A stretch of DNA of 13,651 bases from an uncultured Eggerthellaceae bacterium (GTDB lineage Bacteria; Actinomycetota; Coriobacteriia; Coriobacteriales; Eggerthellaceae). The DNA lies in assembly GCA_910585565.1 (NCBI GenBank), contig CAJUFC010000221.1:1-13651 (forward strand), read 5' to 3'. Positions 6,375 through 12,415 of this stretch are shown piece by piece; position 1 is the stretch's first letter; the number at the start of each line of letters is the position of its first letter. The notes below the pieces were generated by a model. It saw only the letters and a list, made by a program, of their open reading frames with translations, made no database searches and was not told where the DNA came from. The position numbers and the translations under genes are program-made.

Positions 6375-8021
6375 ATGGACACAACGACGTCATTGCGCAT
6401 GCTCATCCCGAACGTAGAGTCGTTGGGCTACGCGCTTTTCTTGGCCATCAACGCTGCAGGCGTGTGGGGCGGCGTGTTCCCGTTTCTGCCACTGTCGTTC
6501 CAGACCCACGAGATCGTGTTTTGGTTCTTCTCCGCGCAGACGCTCTCGTTCTCGATGAGCTACGTGGCCAGCTGCGTGGGCGTCTACTTCTTCCCCGGGC
6601 CGACGCGCAGCTTCCTCGTCAGGCTGACGAGCGCGCCGTACTTCTTGGGGTGGTGCTGCCTCATCGCCGCCATCTATACGCCTCCCTTCGCGCTGGCGCT
6701 TGTCATCGTCGGCGGCGCGTTTCTGGGCCTCGGGTCGGCCGGCTTCTATATGCTCTGGCAGCGCCTCTTCGCCAGCCAAGACTCAGACACGGGCAACCGC
6801 GACCTGTTGGTCGGCACCGCTTGGGGTGCCGTGCTCTACTTCGCGCTGTATCTCATCCCCCACGCCGTGACGGCGTTTCTCATCCCGCTTGTGTTCCTGC
6901 CGCTGTTCGGCCTCAGCGTCATGCTGAGCAGCCGCACCATCAACCCCGACCAACCGATGTTCACCGACGTCCCGCGCGAGCATCCCCGCGTCTACATGCG
7001 CGTGCTGCATGACTATTGGAGAAGCGCGCTGTGCGTCGGTGCCGTGGGCTTTTGCGCCGGCATCATGCGCTCGGTGGCCGTAGCCGATCCCTCCATCGGC
7101 ATCTATGTGAACGTCTTGTCCATGGCGGGCATGGTGATGGCAGCGCTGGCGGTCTTGTGGCTGTGGCGCTTCAAGGGCCTGCGGCTCTCCATCGCCAGCT
7201 CGTACCGGGTGGTCTTCCCGTTTTTGGTGACGTCGTTTCTGGGGCTGCCGCTGTTCTACGAGGAATACGCCCGCTGGCTGGCAGCCATCCTGTATGCGGT
7301 GTACAGCGCCGCCATCCTGCTCATGATGATGCAGTGCGCCCAGGTCTCGCGCGACCGCGGCATCAACCCGGTGTTCATCTATGGGTTCTTCGGCGCCATC
7401 GTGTACACGCTGCACGACATTGGCTTCATCGGCGGCACCTTCGTGGAATACGTGAGCGTCATCAACCTGGCGCCGCTCGCGTTGGTGTCCATCGTCGCTC
7501 TGTGGGCGCTGGGCATCATGCACTTCGTCGGCACGGGCGGCTTCTCGTCTGCCCTGGAAACGATGGGGCCGATGGGGCGCCCTGAGGCCATCGAGCTCAT
7601 GGCGCTCCCGGCGCCGGCCAGCGGGCCAGGTGCGCCGACACCAGCACCGGCCGCCGGCGCGACCTCGCGCGCGGGCGCTACGGCTGCGGCTGCATCTGTG
7701 GCAGCGGCGACGTCAGCGACGGCAGGGGCCCCGTGCGACGCGCGCGGCACAGATGACGCCCAGGCGCACGGCGAGCGGCCCGACAGCGATGCGGTTACCG
7801 ACCGCATCGCCCAGCAGGCGAGCCGCCTGCGCGAGCGATACCGCCTCTCCGCACGCGAGACGGAAGTCATGGAGCTCATCGCGCGCGGGCATTCCGTCGC
7901 CCGCATCGCCGAGATGCTTGTGGTGTCCGAAAGCACCATCCGCACCCACTCCAAGCGCATCTACACCAAGCTCGACATCCATAAGAAGCAAGAGCTCGTC
8001 GATCTCATCGAGAGCGCCTAA
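6375..8021 (+). CDS. Membrane-anchored LuxR-family transcription regulator (about 12 TM)
   Basis: A 548-residue protein with three parts. Residues about 14-385 are hydrophobic with roughly twelve membrane segments. Residues about 387-488 are an Ala/Pro/Gly-rich flexible linker. Residues 489-548 are a LuxR-type helix-turn-helix (YRLSARETEVMELIARGHS, then VSESTIRTHSKRIYTKLDIH). No receiver domain or autoinducer-binding domain is present, so the membrane part is presumably the sensor. Such 12-TM LuxR regulators are typical of Eggerthellaceae and commonly sit beside the molybdoenzyme operon they control. Here the gene is divergent from dmsA with a 208-nt shared region, so it most likely senses the enzyme's substrate or a related signal and activates the operon. 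The ATG at 6375 was chosen as first in frame and matches a leaderless start; a second ATG eight codons later has no ribosome site either. The ligand is unknown. Confidence 0.9.
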   Translation: MDTTTSLRMLIPNVESLGYALFLAINAAGVWGGVFPFLPLSFQTHEIVFWFFSAQTLSFSMSYVASCVGVYFFPGPTRSFLVRLTSAPYFLGWCCLIAAIYTPPFALALVIVGGAFLGLGSAGFYMLWQRLFASQDSDTGNRDLLVGTAWGAVLYFALYLIPHAVTAFLIPLVFLPLFGLSVMLSSRTINPDQPMFTDVPREHPRVYMRVLHDYWRSALCVGAVGFCAGIMRSVAVADPSIGIYVNVLSMAGMVMAALAVLWLWRFKGLRLSIASSYRVVFPFLVTSFLGLPLFYEEYARWLAAILYAVYSAAILLMMMQCAQVSRDRGINPVFIYGFFGAIVYTLHDIGFIGGTFVEYVSVINLAPLALVSIVALWALGIMHFVGTGGFSSALETMGPMGRPEAIELMALPAPASGPGAPTPAPAAGATSRAGATAAAASVAAATSATAGAPCDARGTDDAQAHGERPDSDAVTDRIAQQASRLRERYRLSARETEVMELIARGHSVARIAEMLVVSESTIRTHSKRIYTKLDIHKKQELVDLIESA

Positions 8022-8030
8022 GGACCGAGT

Positions 8031-8054
8031 GCCGCCCGGGCCGGGGGCCGGGCG
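8031..8054 (+). terminator. GC-rich hairpin after the regulator gene
   Basis: CGCCCGG (8033-8039) and CCGGGCG (8048-8054) form a 7-bp stem starting 11 bases after the regulator stop. There is no U-run behind it, so it may be a Rho-independent-like stop of the U-poor kind proposed in GC-rich actinobacteria, or only a 3'-end protecting hairpin. Confidence 0.35.
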
Positions 8055-8072
8055 ACGCAATCGGATGACGGC

Positions 8073-8102
8073 GACACAGGGTGACACAGGGTGACACAGG
8101 GT
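8073..8102. repeat. Three perfect tandem copies of a 10-bp unit
   Basis: GACACAGGGT occurs three times in a row without a mismatch (8073-8082, 8083-8092, 8093-8102), in the gap upstream of lemA. The 10-bp period is close to one helical turn, so the copies face the same side of the DNA. It could be a regulator array or a slippage-prone simple repeat. Confidence 0.85.
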
Positions 8103-8168
8103 GGGGATGTCGTCACCTCGCGGCTGCATGGCCCGAGCGCGATGCGACACGACAGAGCGCGACGCGAG

Positions 8169-8174
8169 TACAAT
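8169..8174 (+). promoter_or_regulatory. Possible -10 box for lemA
   Basis: TACAAT lies 54 bases before the lemA start and has five of six consensus bases. A matching -35 box is not clear (GCGACA at 8144-8149 would need a 19-bp spacer). Start expected near 8181. Confidence 0.4.
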
Positions 8175-8227
8175 AGACGAAACGTGCTTGATTGGGCCTG
8201 AGAGGCGACGAGGAAAGGAAGGCGCCC

Positions 8228-8785
8228 ATGTCAGCGTGGCTCATCATGGTCATGGCCGGTGCCGCCGTCGTGGCAATCGGAGGCATCAGCGCCGTGGCGA
8301 CCCACAACAAGCTGGTTCGCCTGCGCAATCGCGTCGACAACGCCTGGTCACAGGTAGAGATCCAGCTCCAGCGGCGCTACGACCTCGTGCCCAACCTCGT
8401 CGAGACGGTGAGGGGCCATGCCGACCACGAGAGCACGGCGCTCGCAGCGCTCGCTCAAGCCAGAGCTGCCGTCGGCGCTGCTGCCACCCCAGAAGCGAAA
8501 GCGGCTGCCGAAGACGAGCTCGCCTGCACGCTGCGGGGCACCTTCGCCCTTGCCGAGGCAACCCCCGAGCTCAAGGCGTCTGACAGCTTCCGGCAGCTGC
8601 AATCGCAGCTCGCCGACACCGAAGACAAGATCAGCTACATGCGCCTGTCGTACAACGACACGGTGATGGCCTACAACTCCGCCATCCAGACGTTCCCGGG
8701 CATCCTGTTCGCCGGCACGTTCGAGCCGCGAAGGCTCCTCTATGCCGATGACGGTGCCCTGCTCGCCCCGCGCGTGAGCCTCTGA
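8228..8785 (+). CDS. lemA: LemA family protein
   Basis: A 185-residue protein with one N-terminal membrane segment (about 4-24) followed by a helical domain, the usual LemA layout and length. Typical family stretches are LRNRVDNAWSQVEIQLQRRYDLVPNLVETV near the N-terminus (given here only by its start and end around residues 30-60), SQLADTEDKISYMRLSYND and the closing YNSAIQTFPG. The ATG at 8228 follows AGGAAGG by five bases; an upstream in-frame TTG at 8192 lacks support. The biochemical role of LemA is not settled. It is widely found with DUF2207 proteins, as here, where the next gene starts 13 nt downstream, so the two probably act together at the membrane or cell envelope. Confidence 0.92.
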   Translation: MSAWLIMVMAGAAVVAIGGISAVATHNKLVRLRNRVDNAWSQVEIQLQRRYDLVPNLVETVRGHADHESTALAALAQARAAVGAAATPEAKAAAEDELACTLRGTFALAEATPELKASDSFRQLQSQLADTEDKISYMRLSYNDTVMAYNSAIQTFPGILFAGTFEPRRLLYADDGALLAPRVSL

Positions 8786-8798
8786 GGCGGCGCCACTG

Positions 8799-10094
8799 AT
8801 GCGACCACGGTGCCTCTGCTGCCACCCCGCCGGGATGCGCGCGGCCATCATGAGCGCGCGCGATGCCGCCACGAACGCACGCGCCTGCATCCTTGCGTGC
8901 GCCCTCGCGTGCTCGCTCTTGTGCGCCTTCGTCGCTCCTGCAACGGCCTTTGCGGGCAGCGCTGCCGAGACAAGCGCTACTGACTCGAGCGCTGCCGAGA
9001 CAAGCGCGATGACCGAAGAAGACCTCCTCGCCTGGTTTGCCAGCGCCTCCGCGCAGGACAGCGCGCACCCTGCCACAGACAACCAAGACTATGACAACCG
9101 GATGCTCATTTGTACCCTCATCCTGGGCATTCCTCTCGTCGTCGGCATCATCGTTGCGATCGTCAGATGCCGAACCAACCCCAAGCCGCAGTTCACCGAC
9201 AAATACTGGCGCGAGGCCCCTGACGCAGAGCTGCAGCCAGCCATCGTGGGGCGTCTCGTGCGCAAGAACAAGCCGAGCGAGGCCGACCTCACCGCCACCA
9301 TACTGAACCTGGCCCACAAAGGCGTCATCTGCATGGACATGAGCATGCGGCCTGACGACCACGGCGACCTCGTCAAGGACTACCGACTCACGCGCAGCGA
9401 GGCAGCCGACGCCGTCACCGACCCCATCGAGAACGAAACCATGCACCTCCTGTTCGAGGTCGTCGCAAAGGGAGGCGACTCGCTCTGGACGAGCGACCTG
9501 GCCGCCTATGCGGATGAATGGCCCAACCGCTACCTCGCCGCCCTGCGCAGCTGGCAGCGCACCGTGACCACAGAGGTGAACCGGTCGAAACTCTTTGACG
9601 ACCCCGGCCTGATCATCATGGCCGTCAGCGCGTTCGTAACCATGCCCATCATGGTGCTCTACCTCGCCTACCAAGGAGACGTGACGGACTCGTTCGCGAC
9701 CTCGCCCGCATCCTGGGCCATACTCGCGCTTGGTGCGCTGATGCTCATCGCACCCGAGCTCATCTCGCGTTCCTCACGGCGCCTGACGCAGCGCGGCAGC
9801 GAGATCGTCGCCCGCAGCGAAGCCCTCAAGCGCTGGCTGCAAGACTTCTCCTGCATCGACGAGCGCTCGGCGCTCGACGTGAAGGTATGGGGCGAGCTCA
9901 TGGTGTATGCGTCACTACTCGGCGTGTCGGACGAAGCCCTCAAAGAGATGCACCGCGGAGGATACGAACAGTTCGATTGGGTGCAGATGACAGTCAAAGA
10001 GGAAAACTACTTCTACACATGGTGGTACCTGCGCACCTCGATCCGCACCAACTGGCAAAGTCTCCGCAGCAAAAAGGACACCAAGCGCGCCTGA
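8799..10094 (+). CDS. DUF2207-type membrane protein, short form
   Basis: A 431-residue predicted membrane protein. The N-terminus has a hydrophobic segment (about 29-50) ending in ATAFA-GS, which looks like a signal peptide. A membrane segment follows at about 102-122, then a cytoplasmic stretch containing PKPQFTDKYWREAP and LTATILNLAHKGVI, typical of the C-terminal half of DUF2207/YciQ proteins. A membrane pair lies at about 270-290 and 305-323, and the charged tail contains LKRWLQDF. Usual family members have a large extracytoplasmic DUF2207 domain after the signal peptide. Here only about 50 residues, including a 10-residue duplication, remain in that place. GAGGCGG lies 8 nt before the ATG; ATG codons at residues 13 and 18 are alternatives. 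Operon partner of lemA. Function unknown. Confidence 0.75.
   Translation: MRPRCLCCHPAGMRAAIMSARDAATNARACILACALACSLLCAFVAPATAFAGSAAETSATDSSAAETSAMTEEDLLAWFASASAQDSAHPATDNQDYDNRMLICTLILGIPLVVGIIVAIVRCRTNPKPQFTDKYWREAPDAELQPAIVGRLVRKNKPSEADLTATILNLAHKGVICMDMSMRPDDHGDLVKDYRLTRSEAADAVTDPIENETMHLLFEVVAKGGDSLWTSDLAAYADEWPNRYLAALRSWQRTVTTEVNRSKLFDDPGLIIMAVSAFVTMPIMVLYLAYQGDVTDSFATSPASWAILALGALMLIAPELISRSSRRLTQRGSEIVARSEALKRWLQDFSCIDERSALDVKVWGELMVYASLLGVSDEALKEMHRGGYEQFDWVQMTVKEENYFYTWWYLRTSIRTNWQSLRSKKDTKRA
8958..9007. repeat. 30-bp in-frame duplication inside the DUF2207-type gene
   Basis: A 20-bp identical segment occurs at 8958-8977 and again at 8988-9007, a 30-bp period. It encodes two copies of SAAETSA (residues 54-60 and 64-70) just after the predicted signal peptide. 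It looks like a recent tandem duplication in a flexible Ser/Ala/Thr-rich stretch. Confidence 0.85.
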
Positions 10095-10162
10095 CGAATC
10101 CCGCCAGGCGTAGGGGCAAAGCTTCAGCCCGCCCGAATGCTGGCATGGGCCAGCTCGGTATG

Positions 10163-10182
10163 ATATACTTGCTATATACTTG
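10163..10182 (+). promoter_or_regulatory. Toxin-antitoxin promoter with 11-bp direct repeat
   Basis: ATATACTTG occurs at 10163-10171 and 10174-10182, an 11-bp period. Each copy contains a TATACT -10-like hexamer (10164-10169 and 10175-10180). A 6-bp hairpin GCTGGC/GCCAGC (10139-10154) lies just upstream. Ribbon-helix-helix antitoxins usually bind short repeats about one helical turn apart over their own promoter, so this is the likely autoregulation site. No clear -35 box is seen. Confidence 0.5.
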
Positions 10183-10207
10183 TTCTGGCAGATGAAGGAG
10201 GCTGGCT

Positions 10208-10447
10208 ATGGCGCAGCTATCTCTTTATATGGATGACGTCAGCATGGAAGAGCTTCGCGCAGACGCAGAGGCAGCAGGCAAATCCATTTCCTCCTATGCA
10301 CGAGACGTGCTGGAAAAGCGACACGAGTCGAGTCGCGGCTGGGTCAATGGCTGGCCGCCAGGCTATTTCGAGTCTCTCGAGCCTTTGAACATTGAACTAC
10401 CCGATGACCCACCTCCGAAGCCAATCCTCCCCCTCGACACGATCTGA
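10208..10447 (+). CDS. Ribbon-helix-helix antitoxin
   Basis: A 79-residue protein. The N-terminus reads as an RHH DNA-binding fold: a strand (AQLSLYMDD), helix A (SMEELRADAEAAG) and helix B (SISSYARDVLEKRH). The C-terminal tail (about 42-79) is Pro-rich and probably disordered, the part that would wrap and inhibit the toxin. AAGGAGG lies 6 nt before the ATG. It precedes the PIN-domain toxin by 8 nt, the standard antitoxin-toxin order. It should neutralise the toxin and repress the operon from the repeat at 10163-10182. Base use is less GC-rich than in flanking genes. Confidence 0.85.
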   Translation: MAQLSLYMDDVSMEELRADAEAAGKSISSYARDVLEKRHESSRGWVNGWPPGYFESLEPLNIELPDDPPPKPILPLDTI

Positions 10448-10455
10448 GGCCACAT

Positions 10456-10863
10456 ATGTATATGTTTGATTCATGCATTCTCATAGACCTATCCAAGCGA
10501 AAACTGCCGATAGCCTATGAACTTCTCATGAAAAGCGACGCAAGCCTTTTCAAGGTGCCCGCAGTGGTAAAGGCAGAACTTCTAGTAGGCGCGGAAAAGG
10601 CTCGCGACCCCGAGCAGGAGCGCTTCCGCGTGGAAACGCTCCTGCTGCCGTTTGAGATTGTTCCCTTCGATGGCGCTTGCGCCGTTAAGTATGCGCAGAT
10701 TCGTGCGCACCTCGAACGCAAAGGCGAGCAAATTGGCGGCAATGACTATCTCATCGCTGCCACCGCACTCGCTCACTCGGCCATTCTCGTCACCAACAAC
10801 GTGGACGAGTTCAAACGCGTGCCGGGACTTACGATAGAGGAATGGGCTGAAGTCGACTTCTAG
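10456..10863 (+). CDS. vapC: PIN-domain VapC-type ribonuclease toxin
   Basis: A 135-residue PIN-domain protein. VapC toxins are Mg-dependent endoribonucleases that cut tRNA or rRNA. The acidic active-site set is present: D5 (MFDSCILIDL), E41 (VKAELLVGA), D97 (GGNDYLIAATAL) and D117 in the TNNVDEF motif (113-119), the usual TNN-EF form. The start used is the ATG at 10456; the second ATG at 10462 (MFDS) fits the usual VapC N-terminus and may be the true one. TGAGG at the antitoxin stop can serve as ribosome site. Expression is coupled to the antitoxin. The gene is richer in A and T than its neighbours, a sign of transfer. The RNA target cannot be told from the sequence. Confidence 0.9.
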   Translation: MYMFDSCILIDLSKRKLPIAYELLMKSDASLFKVPAVVKAELLVGAEKARDPEQERFRVETLLLPFEIVPFDGACAVKYAQIRAHLERKGEQIGGNDYLIAATALAHSAILVTNNVDEFKRVPGLTIEEWAEVDF

Positions 10864-10884
10864 GGGACCAGCATGCGCGGGAGC

Positions 10885-11136
10885 TTATGCCGTGCGCTTC
10901 GTGAAGAGACCCATGACGGCCAGCAGGACCACCGAGCCCAGGAAGGCCACGAGGAACGACCAGAGGTTGAAGCCAGTAAAGCCCTGGCCGCCGATGATGC
11001 TCATGAGGAAGCCACCAACGAACGCGCCGACGATGCCGATAATGACGTTGCGCAGGATGCTGCCTTCTGACTTCATGACGATTCCCGCAACCCATCCTGC
11101 CAGGCCACCAATAACAATCCAGACGATGATGCTCAT
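10885..11136 (-). CDS. GlsB/YeaQ/YmgE-family small membrane protein
   Basis: An 83-residue very hydrophobic protein with three membrane segments (about 3-20, 27-47 and 56-76). The Gly-rich pattern IGGLAGWVAGIVMK, GIVGAFVGGFLM and FLGSVVLL is typical of the GlsB/YeaQ/YmgE family, formerly transglycosylase-associated proteins, often linked to stress and envelope functions but without a proven reaction. The ATG at 11136 was chosen because AAGGAG lies 6 nt before it. The frame is open for 33 codons further upstream, but that stretch covers the promoter-like region and has no ribosome site. It converges with the toxin gene, 21 nt between the stops, with a weak GC hairpin across the gap. Confidence 0.9.
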   Translation of the reverse strand: MSIIVWIVIGGLAGWVAGIVMKSEGSILRNVIIGIVGAFVGGFLMSIIGGQGFTGFNLWSFLVAFLGSVVLLAVMGLFTKRTA

Positions 11137-11157
11137 GTTGGGCTCCTTTCCGTGCGC

Positions 11158-11165
11158 CTTATATA
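11158..11165 (-). promoter_or_regulatory. Possible -10 region of the GlsB-family gene
   Basis: On the minus strand the AT-rich TATATAAG (11165-11158) stands out in a GC-rich gap, about 21 bases before the ATG. A clear -35 box is missing; only pyrimidine-rich TATCTTTTT lies at the right distance. Confidence 0.35.
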
Positions 11166-11327
11166 TTTGATTGCGCCCAAAAAGATAGCGAACGAAAGAG
11201 CCCGCGCACATGCCACGGAAGCGCTTGTGACCCATTCGAAACGCGCCCGTTACCCTGTGCCACGCATCGCCTGAGCGCTCGAACGCATCCGTCTTGGCGC
11301 GTACGCGACAGGACGGCTTGGCAGCAC

Positions 11328-11356
11328 TTGAACCTTTTCGCCCAACAAGCTACCAT
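11328..11356 (+). promoter_or_regulatory. Promoter of the riboflavin transport operon
   Basis: TTGAAC (11328-11333) and TACCAT (11351-11356) are separated by exactly 17 bp, each with four of six consensus bases. The start would be near 11363, eight bases ahead of the first helix of the FMN riboswitch. Confidence 0.5.
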
Positions 11357-11370
11357 GGCGGCTAATGAAT

Positions 11371-11582
11371 TCTGTTTCAGGGCGGGGTGAGATTCCCCAC
11401 TGGCGGTAAACAGGGTTCGCGCGACGCATCGGCCACGCCGTCTCCGCAACAGACGAGCCAGCCGCGCTGTCGCCCGAAGCCCTGCAAGTCCGCGAGCCCA
11501 TCTGCTGCCGCTGCAGGCATCAGGCGGGCCGACCCGGTGAGAATCCGGGACCAACGGTTACAGTCCGGATGAAAGAGGCAGA
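11371..11582 (+). promoter_or_regulatory. FMN riboswitch (RFN element) with enlarged P3 arm
   Basis: The conserved RFN blocks are present in order: AGGGCGGGGTGAGATTCCCC (11380-11399), ACTGGCGGT (11399-11407), GACCCGGTGAGAATCCGGGA (11531-11550), CCAACGGTTACAGTCCGGAT (11551-11570) and GAAAGAG (11571-11577). P1 pairs TCTGTTTC (11371-11378) with GAGGCAGA (11575-11582), using two G-U pairs. The stretch between ACTGGCGGT and GACCCGG is about 120 nt, well over the usual size. It is closed by a 9-bp P3 stem (11413-11421 with 11491-11499). Within this arm, 11474-11485 is perfectly complementary to 11587-11598 just downstream of P1. FMN binding is known to switch off riboflavin genes; here the controlled gene is ribU. 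Confidence 0.95.
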
Positions 11583-11687
11583 GAGCGCAGGGCTTCGGCT
11601 CGCCCGCACCAGCACAGGGCAGCAGACGACATCTACAGCTGCATGCGAAGCGAGGCATCGTCGATACGCCCATGAGCATACGTTCTA

Positions 11688-11730
11688 CAAGCCTGTATGA
11701 AGAGAATTCATGCGGGCTTGTTTCCTTTTC
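11688..11730 (+). terminator. Riboswitch-controlled intrinsic terminator
   Basis: A 13-bp stem (11688-11700 with 11708-11720, two G-U pairs) with a 7-nt loop is followed by TTTCCTTTTC. It lies between the aptamer and ribU. Competing pairings exist: GGGCTT (11590-11595) with AAGCCT (11689-11694), and CATAC (11677-11681) with GTATG (11695-11699). Both use the terminator 5' arm and can coexist, so they form a plausible antiterminator. Confidence 0.8.
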
Positions 11731-11731
11731 T

Positions 11732-11773
11732 GCGAGGCTCCAAGGACGACCCGACACGCCGAGGCAGCCTCGC
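11732..11773 (+). other. Hairpin adjoining the ribU ribosome site
   Basis: GCGAGGC (11732-11738) can pair with GCCTCGC (11767-11773), ending one base before the AGGAAGAAGG ribosome site of ribU. Another GCGAGGC copy at 11650-11656 could compete for the same partner. A role in translation control is possible but unproven. Confidence 0.35.
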
Positions 11774-11788
11774 AGGAAGAAGGTCCCG

Positions 11789-12415
11789 ATGACAGAGCAG
11801 CCAACCACCACGCCATCCAAGGCGCCCAAGCAGCCGACCGCCCAAGCCACCATCAAGAACACAAACGCCTGGTCAACCCGTCAGCTCGTCACGATGGCGT
11901 TGCTGTGCGCCATCGGCGTCCTGCTCTCGTTCGTCGAGTTCCCGCTCATTCCCGGCGTCACATGGCTCAAGTATGACGCCTCTGCCATGCCTGCCATGGT
12001 ATGCGGCTTTGCCTACGGACCCGCAAGCGGCGTGGCCGTAGGCATCGTCGGCGCCATCCTCCACGGCATCCTCATGGCGGACTTCTCGGGCGCCCTCATG
12101 AACATCCTCGTCGTCGCCGGATTCGTAGCACCCGCCGCACTCCTCTACCAGCGCCTGCACACGCTTCGCGGCGCTGTCATCGGGCTTGCACTCGGCGTCG
12201 TCGGCGCCACCCTGATGGCCATCGTCGGCAACCTCGTCATCACGCCCGGCTGGCTGGGCGTCCCCTTCGACGCCGTGGTCGCGATGATCATACCGGTGCT
12301 CATCCCGTTCAATGTCGCGAAGGCAGCCATCAACGGCGCGCTCACGCTGATCGTGTATAAGGCCATCTCCAACCTCATCACGCCAAAGAAGGACCAGGTA
12401 CAGGGGCGCTCGTAA
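11789..12415 (+). CDS. ribU: RibU-type riboflavin ECF transporter substrate-binding subunit
   Basis: A 208-residue S-component of an energy-coupling factor transporter, with a hydrophilic N-terminal tail (1-28) and about six membrane segments. It would bind riboflavin outside and deliver it inward with the ECF ATPases and EcfT. Family marks are the FPLIPGVTWLKYDASAMPAM stretch (51-70) and the FAYGPASG stretch that follows. The FMN riboswitch upstream makes riboflavin the firm substrate choice. The ATG at 11789 follows AGGAAGAAGG. The frame is open upstream to 11672, but that part covers the terminator and cannot be coding sensibly. Its stop codon overlaps the ATPase start by one base, so the two are translationally coupled. 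Confidence 0.92.
   Translation: MTEQPTTTPSKAPKQPTAQATIKNTNAWSTRQLVTMALLCAIGVLLSFVEFPLIPGVTWLKYDASAMPAMVCGFAYGPASGVAVGIVGAILHGILMADFSGALMNILVVAGFVAPAALLYQRLHTLRGAVIGLALGVVGATLMAIVGNLVITPGWLGVPFDAVVAMIIPVLIPFNVAKAAINGALTLIVYKAISNLITPKKDQVQGRS

Noticed and set aside
6783..7523. Minus-strand frame of 246 codons opposite the LuxR gene
   Set aside because: His/Asp/Gln/Arg-rich shadow of a membrane-protein gene; no start signals.
8073..8102. CRISPR array or plasmid-type iterons
   Set aside because: Units are only 10 bp with no spacers, and no cas or replication gene is near.
10585..10863. Toxin gene as a decayed copy
   Set aside because: All the acidic PIN residues and a full-length frame are present, so it appears intact.
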